From positions 1,860,001-1,924,000 of the forward strand of contig JAGTXZ010000010.1 of NCBI GenBank assembly GCA_018398575.1: a stretch of 64,000 bases of DNA, given 5' to 3'. Shown here piece after piece: positions 58,586 through 64,000 of the stretch (position 1 is the first letter of the stretch; every line of letters begins with the position of its first letter). This stretch comes from Ampelomyces quisqualis (lineage: Eukaryota > Ascomycota > Dothideomycetes > Pleosporales > Phaeosphaeriaceae). The notes below the pieces were generated by a model. It saw nothing but the letters and a program-made list of their open reading frames with translations. It searched no databases and was not told where the DNA came from. The position numbers and the translations under genes were made by a program.

Positions 58586-59218
58586 ATGGCCGGCCCCAAA
58601 TACAAGCCGCTGACGCTCACGCCCATCAACTTCTCCCTCACCGAAGGCACGTCGATTCCCGCGCCGCCCGACTCGCCGCCTGAGTCGCCGCGCCCACCCA
58701 CGCCTGGAAAAGGCCCTCTGTCCTCGCACCCGACGCCCTCGTCTGCGGTTTTCCCTCACCACGAGTCGGCGAATGGCCACGCGAACGGGGACGCGCCGGC
58801 AGGCGAGCAATTACACCAGCCGCGATCGAGCGACGCTGCAAGTAGCACTGTGTCGCCCGCCAGCCCTCACAGGCGGCCATCCTCGGTGCGAAAGTTCCTT
58901 GGTCTCAGCTCCCTGCCTTCTTCGGACAGCTTGAAGTCAGAACGACCGGGTTCGCCCGCCACCATCAACAGCCAGACGCCGACGCTGAATAGGCGGAAGA
59001 GCAGCAGCTGGTTCGGCAAGAAGAAGAGCGTCGGCACGGTACACGAAGGCGTCGAGGCCCCCAGGCCTGCACCAGCGGTGCGCACAGTCTCGCAACCGCT
59101 ACAACCAGCCAAGAAGAAGGGGCCCCCGCCACCAGCCCTGCCTGAGCTCAAGTCTTTTGGCGTGAGCGAAGATTCGCTGAGTCTAGGAGCAGACGACATG
59201 TTCAAGAACATAGGCTAA
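58586..59218 (+). CDS. Small Ser/Pro-rich protein with conserved-looking ends
   Basis: Single exon, 210 aa, from MAGPKYKPLTLTPINF. I do not recognise it. Most of the sequence is low-complexity (Ser, Pro, Ala) and probably disordered, with many potential phosphorylation sites. Two parts look constrained: the N-terminal YKPLTLTPINFSLTEG and the C-terminal SLSLGADDMFKNIG. An RRKSSSWFGKKKS stretch in the middle is basic and aromatic, as in membrane-binding or kinase-target sites. Because no other frame is plausible here and the start context is good, I take it as a real gene. Confidence 0.65.
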   Translation: MAGPKYKPLTLTPINFSLTEGTSIPAPPDSPPESPRPPTPGKGPLSSHPTPSSAVFPHHESANGHANGDAPAGEQLHQPRSSDAASSTVSPASPHRRPSSVRKFLGLSSLPSSDSLKSERPGSPATINSQTPTLNRRKSSSWFGKKKSVGTVHEGVEAPRPAPAVRTVSQPLQPAKKKGPPPPALPELKSFGVSEDSLSLGADDMFKNIG

Positions 59219-59912
59219 ACGACTGCACCACGACGCAGGGATGTAGGGTGACGGGCATGATGCATTTCTAACGGAGCTTGGCTTCACGACACTCGTCGAT
59301 TATTCGCTTCTGGCCAACGAGCCGACAGGGAGTTTACTACCGATTGTGTTTTTTTTTGTTTGGCTTGCATTGTACACGATACCCCAGTCGAAGGCAGATC
59401 TGCGGCAAGCACGAACGGATAGTAACTGGGGGAGGAGATGACGAGGTGCATGAAATGACTGGGGATGAAAAGTAAGGATTGGCAGCAACGTCTTCTCGTC
59501 TGGCTCCACGCATCCTTGATGCTGGCAGGCATCATGTTCTACCAAGTATGTGTATACTTTAACAGCTCTACCGCTGTCCTGCCACGTTTGCCAATATTCA
59601 TTCTTTTCGGTGAGACGCACCCGAACCTCTGCCTGCATCCGTGTCAGCTCACCAAGGCATGCACCACACAGGCCTCTGGTATCGACCCGCTGTCAACACA
59701 AGGGCGCGGGAACCAATGAGCGTGAGGGTGACCTAGCGCGTTGCTATGGGGCTAATGCGGAAGGAGCCCTGCACACAACAACAAACACGCCGCTGCCGCC
59801 GGTGCATCAACACCATCCCGCCGCACCCCTCCCGCCTATCGCACATCGTGACCACCAGTATTTGCGACAACAGTGCTCCCCCTGCAGCTTTATCGCGACA
59901 ACACATCTAGCC
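59219..59912. other. Intergenic region upstream of NDC80
   Basis: About 690 bp, containing a T-rich run near 59,345-59,360. Promoter of NDC80 and 3' region of the previous gene. No gene is seen. Confidence 0.45.
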
Positions 59913-62306
59913 ATGGCCCAAGAGTCGGGCATGTTTTCGGTCCGCCGACCCCGCGAGGTAAGTTCTCTGCTGCGCAGCTTCCCATGCCGCACCTCCTCCG
60001 AGCACCTTCTGACTTTGCGTGCAGACCCTGGGGCCTGTCACCAACAACTCTTCTGCGATCCCAATGCCGTCGTCGGCGATGAAGCGCGCAAGCTCCGTCT
60101 CGAACATGCCGCAGGGCGCATCCCAATTCCCTCCAAACCACGCGCGCTCTCAGTCGGGCTCCCGCATGTCGCTCGCGCCAGGTCGCCCAAGTCAGCCCAT
60201 CTTCCAGCGCTCGTCATCTGGCACCAATCTCGCCGACGGATTTCAATCGGTACATCGCAACTCGACAAGCAATGTGTTTGGCGCGAGCAGCGGGAGAAAG
60301 AGCTTTGCGCCTGGCGCGTCGGTCTTCCAGACACCGGCACCCCTCTCCTCGGCGCCCCACTTCGAGCAGAGCGCGCAGAGACGTAGCAGTGTCTTCAAGT
60401 CGCGCACGTCCCATGGCTCCGGCTCCACTGGCGTGAAGCAGTCCTTCTTTCAGCAGGCACCCATGCCAGCACAACCGCCTACCGACCCGCGACGACTGAA
60501 GGATTTGGCGACGCGATCGCACATGGCACAGGAGCTTCTAGAGTTCTTAACGCACAACAATTTCGAAATGGAGTCCAAGCACGTATTGTCCAACAAGGCC
60601 ATGACATCGCCGACACAAAAGGACTTCAACTGCATGTTCCAGTGGCTATATAACCGCATCGACCCAAGCTACCGTTTCCTGAAGTCTATCGACCAAGAAG
60701 TTCCAATACTCCTGAAGCAAATGCGCTACCCATTCGAGAAATCCATCATGAAGTCGCAAATTGCCGCTGTTGGTGGCAATAACTGGGCCACTTTCCTTGG
60801 TCTGCTCCACTGGATGATGCAGCTTGCACGTCTGATGCAAGCATACGAAGCCGGAACATACGAGGATGCATGCTTCGAGGCTGGCTACGACGTGTCAGGA
60901 GATCGTATCATCTTCGACTTCTTATCAGATGCCTACAGCACATGGCTCTCTGCGGAGGATGGCGAGGAAGATGAAAACGATGAGGAGGCGCAAGCAAGAC
61001 TCATTCAGCCACATGTGAACGCCATGGCGACCAAGTTCGATGCCGCCAACGCGCAGCACCACGAGCAGGTTAAGCTGCTTGAGGCGGAGCACAAGTACCT
61101 GCAGGACCAGATTGAAGAGCTTGGCAAGTCGGGTCCAAGAATTCAAAAGCTGGAGGAGCAGATTCGCATCCTTGAAGAGGACCGTGTCAAGTTCGAGAAC
61201 TACAACAACTCCATGGATGCCAAGGTCAAGAAGTACAACGATCGTTGCCAGTTCCTCGAAAAATCCATCGAGGAGATTGAGGCCGAGCTCGAGGCATCGG
61301 AGAAGGAGCAGCAGGAGCTTCAAGCAATTATTGACGGTCGTGGAATGACCATTGCGGATATTGACCGCATGGCAAATGAAAAGGACCGTCTCGACGCCGC
61401 CCAGCAAGCCACATCGGCTCGTCTCGAAGAATCGAAGAAGCGTGTCGCGGAGAAAGAGCTCGCAGCATCCCGCAAATTGGACGAGCTTGAACAGACCATT
61501 GAGCGATACAACAATCTGGGCTACCAGATTGGCGTCATTCCCTCGACTGCTGCGAATGCAAAGAACCAGGACTACGAACTGGTACTTACCGTCACAGACA
61601 CACCCAACTTCTCTGGCTCACAGATAGGTGGATCGTCACAGGATCCTTCCGATCGCTTGCTTCACGATGCGGGCGCTGGGTACTCGCCGCACCATCTTCT
61701 CAATCTCGATCTCAGAGGCACAGTCAAGAGCAACATCTTAACACTACGCAAAGAGATTGCAGAGCGAAGGAATGCAGCGTTGGAAGCAGACATGAACAAC
61801 CACGACCTGCTAGACAAAATCAAAGAGGCAATGGACGACAAGCAAGCTGAAGTAGAGGCCCTTGGTCATCGTGTTGCTCAAGCTGAAGAAGAGCTGGAGA
61901 AGCTGCGCGAGATCACAACCACGCAGAAATCTCAATCTGATGCGCAGATCGAGCGCATGGAGAAGGAGCTTGGCCGCATGCGTAGTGGCCTCGGCGAGTC
62001 TGTGCAACTCATGGTGCAGCGTGAAATGGCTGTCAATATTGAGTACGTTGAACTCTACTCTAAGTCGTGGGACTTATTGCTAATTAAGTTAGGTACGAGC
62101 AGCTACAGTTGCGTGCCAACTCGCTCCGTGAGGAACTTCACACAGAGATTGAGCGCATGCTCGATGACATTGTTCGCTTCAAACTTCACGTCCAAAAGAA
62201 CCTTGAAGACTACGAGCAATTTATCGCTGATGAGGTTGAGCGTAGCTGCGAAGAGCAGGATATGCTTGCTCAAGGTGCCGACGAGGACATGGCCGATGAG
62301 TCGTAA
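59913..62306 (+). CDS. NDC80: Kinetochore protein NDC80 (Hec1)
   Basis: NDC80 is the microtubule-binding subunit of the outer kinetochore Ndc80 complex, essential for chromosome segregation. Exons 59913-59957, 60025-62042 and 62093-62306 give 758 aa. The disordered basic tail (about 1-155) is rich in Ser, Arg and Pro (SQSGSRMSLAPGRPSQP), where Aurora B usually acts. The calponin-homology domain begins near DPRRLKDLATRSHMAQEL and includes NNWATFLGLLHWMMQL. A long coiled coil (about 335-520) follows, interrupted by a loop region near DTPNFSG, then resumes to the C-terminus (YEQLQLRANSLREELHTEIE), which contacts Nuf2. The order and length match the family. Confidence 0.93.
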
Positions 62307-62716
62307 ACACTTTGCTGAATACGAGTATGCTGTTGACGATGTATAATGAGGTTATGATGGAGTTTGGGAATCTGCTGAAATTCGGAGCTTGTTGCATCTA
62401 CCTTGTCAATATTGCTGTTGAGTTATTCGCTTCGACATTGGATACCTAGGTGATATGGTGGAGTTGGAGGCTAAGGGCAAGTTGGCATTTCTGAGATACC
62501 TATTTTGCGTTTGTTGAAATTTACCATTCATTGTTCATCATTAGCATAGCTCCATTTGGTGGACACAGCGGGTTGAGATATCGAGTCCGGAGTAGTGTTG
62601 GTGACATGTACGGACTACGGAGTACTTGTCGATGACTAATACGATGCCCCTCGCTTCCAACAGCACTTGGACCAATCCAACCCGACTATGCTGCTACACC
62701 AATACCAAAAGTCACA
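62307..62716. promoter_or_regulatory. Intergenic region between NDC80 and the dehydrogenase
   Basis: About 410 bp, with a third exact copy of TACGGAGTA at 62616-62624. It should hold the dehydrogenase promoter. No gene is seen. Confidence 0.45.
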
Positions 62717-63947
62717 ATGAGCGAACCAAGAGAAATGGTCATAATCTTGACCGGAGCTTCAAGAGGTGAGACACACAACCCTTCATCATCCATTGTGTTC
62801 GATTGGCCAAGACAACAAATCACATAACATCGCCCCCCCAACACACACCTCTGTCAGAATCGCAAGCACGCATCCCACACCTAACCCCCCTTTCTCCCAC
62901 AGGAATCGGCCTCTCAATCGCACACTACCTCCTCTCCCACTCGCACAAACTTGTCCTCATATCGCGCACGCACTCTGCTCTCGACGCCCTGCACTACCAG
63001 TATGGGTCCGAGCGCGTCGAGGTGCTGGCGGGCGACATGGCGGATGCGAGCGTTGCGCGGCAAGCGGTCGAGTTGGCGACGAGTCGGTGGGGGAGGCTGG
63101 ATGGCGTGATTGTGAATCACGGGACGTTGGGGCCAGTGAAGAAGATTGGGGAGGGGAGTGTGGAGGAGTGGAAGGAGGCGTTTGACGGGAATGTGTTTGG
63201 GGCTGTTGGGCTGGTAGGTTTTTCTTTTCCATGTAGCCCTCTCTTCCTCTTTTCCCCGTCCTATTCGTGCGGTCGTGGTACACGTCGTCTTCGTTCTTGT
63301 CGGGCCTAGGAGGAATTTCTTTCCCGAGATCAAATTTTTTTCTCCCTCCTCCACATGTTTTGAACATGCCATCTTTTCCTCCCTTGCCCTCCCCTCAATT
63401 CGCTTCATTTCTCCATTTCCCCACCCCTCTCCTTTCCCTTTCTTTCGACGTTTCCTCGCAATGCCCATCGAGATGAATGACTTCAACAACGCAATTCCCG
63501 CAAAACGTCGACCTGACATGCCCGCAGATCCAAGCCTCCCTCCCCGCGCTGCGCGCTTCAAAAGGCCGCATCATCCTCACTTCCTCGGGCGCTTCCGTCT
63601 CCGCTTACCAAGGCTGGGGCGCGTATGGCGCGGGAAAAGCCGTGCTCAATCATCTCGCCCTTACCCTTGGCGTCGAAGAGCCCGACGTGACTACTATTTC
63701 CATCCGTCCGGGCGTTGTCGACACGGAGATGCAGCGCGAGATCCGCCAAGTGCACCACGAGCGCATGAGTGAGAAGGATCGATCGAAATTCGCTGGACTG
63801 AAGACTGATGGCGGATTACTACGGCCTGAGCAGCCGGGCCATGTTATTGCAAAGTTGGCGGCTGCCGAGAGCGACGAGGTCAAGAGGCTGAGTGGGAAAT
63901 TTTTGAGTTGGAATGACGAGATTTTGAGCAAGTATCAAGAGGAATGA
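62717..63947 (+). CDS. Short-chain dehydrogenase/reductase
   Basis: A classical SDR that uses NAD(P)H to reduce or oxidise a small carbonyl or alcohol substrate; similar in build to yeast Irc24/sepiapterin-reductase-like enzymes, with the substrate unknown. Exons 62717-62765, 62903-63213 and 63528-63947 give 259 aa. The cofactor motif TGASRGIG (about 12-19) is joined across the first intron. VNHGTLG takes the place of NNAG. The catalytic Ser lies in ILTSSGA and the pair Tyr/Lys in YGAGK. RPGVVDTEM follows as usual. Introns are 137 and 314 bp, longer than in neighbouring genes; the second is pyrimidine-rich. A missing small exon cannot be excluded, but the spliced protein has normal length. 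Confidence 0.88.
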
Positions 63948-64000
63948 AGACAGAAACGAGTATGGATTCCTTATGCATGTACAATCAACTCTAGGGATCG

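Noticed and set aside
12856..64000. Secondary-metabolite gene cluster
   Set aside because: No synthase, and the single P450 and dehydrogenase are far apart with housekeeping genes between them.
1..64000. CRISPR array, bacterial operons, riboswitches, rRNA
   Set aside because: None seen. Gene structure is eukaryotic and the repeats are transposon-derived.

Overview
This window is eukaryotic, from a filamentous ascomycete, most likely a dothideomycete of the Pleosporales type. The evidence is short GT-AG introns of about 45-70 bp in nearly every gene, several fungus-specific families (IMP-specific 5'-nucleotidase, DUF3292, CBM18 chitin deacetylase), and a long A+T-rich block of repeats destroyed by RIP-like mutation directly beside ordinary gene-dense DNA. 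The species cannot be named from sequence alone. All protein calls come from reading translations, with no database search.

Region 1 (1-12,855) holds no intact gene. It is a nest of repeats in which most Gln and Trp codons have become stops. A complete Ty3/Gypsy chromovirus (4949-12088) has 299-bp LTRs, a perfect 5-bp target duplication (GTCTT), and readable remains of a Gag zinc knuckle, reverse transcriptase, RNase H, integrase and a C-terminal chromodomain. The 3' 3059 bp of a second copy lies at the left edge (1-3059). Both copies carry an additional antisense reading frame between the chromodomain and the 3' LTR. Between the copies lies a Harbinger-type DDE transposase relic (3060-about 4000), followed by unassigned repeat DNA that the complete element interrupts. 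The A+T-rich block ends abruptly near 12,855.

Region 2 (12,856-64,000) has normal base composition and about 20 genes on both strands. In order: chitin deacetylase with three chitin-binding modules; an amino-acid permease relic; secreted M28 aminopeptidase; small acidic nuclear protein; BRF1 (RNA polymerase III initiation); PRMT1-type arginine methyltransferase; an unrecognised 584-aa protein; riboflavin synthase; class III CoA-transferase; PHD-finger protein; kinesin; secreted carboxylesterase; DUF3292 membrane protein; a nuclear protein with SAP-like repeats; a protein with one membrane segment; a cytochrome P450 pseudogene; a FAR1-type DNA-binding protein; a secreted Yellow/royal-jelly family protein; Mediator subunit 17; IMP-specific 5'-nucleotidase; a small Ser/Pro-rich protein; NDC80; and a short-chain dehydrogenase.

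Most of region 2 is housekeeping (transcription, chromosome segregation, cofactor synthesis) and shows no sign of one pathway or a secondary-metabolite cluster. The secreted hydrolases and the two decayed genes (permease, P450) are accessory-type content; the chitin deacetylase, permease relic and aminopeptidase are the genes nearest the repeat block. The points most worth a second look are the antisense frame in the chromovirus, the trinucleotide context of the mutation, a minus-strand reading frame that continues across the element-B insertion, chains of micro-exons in ISN1 and PRMT1, and an in-frame stop near the 3' end of the PHD gene.
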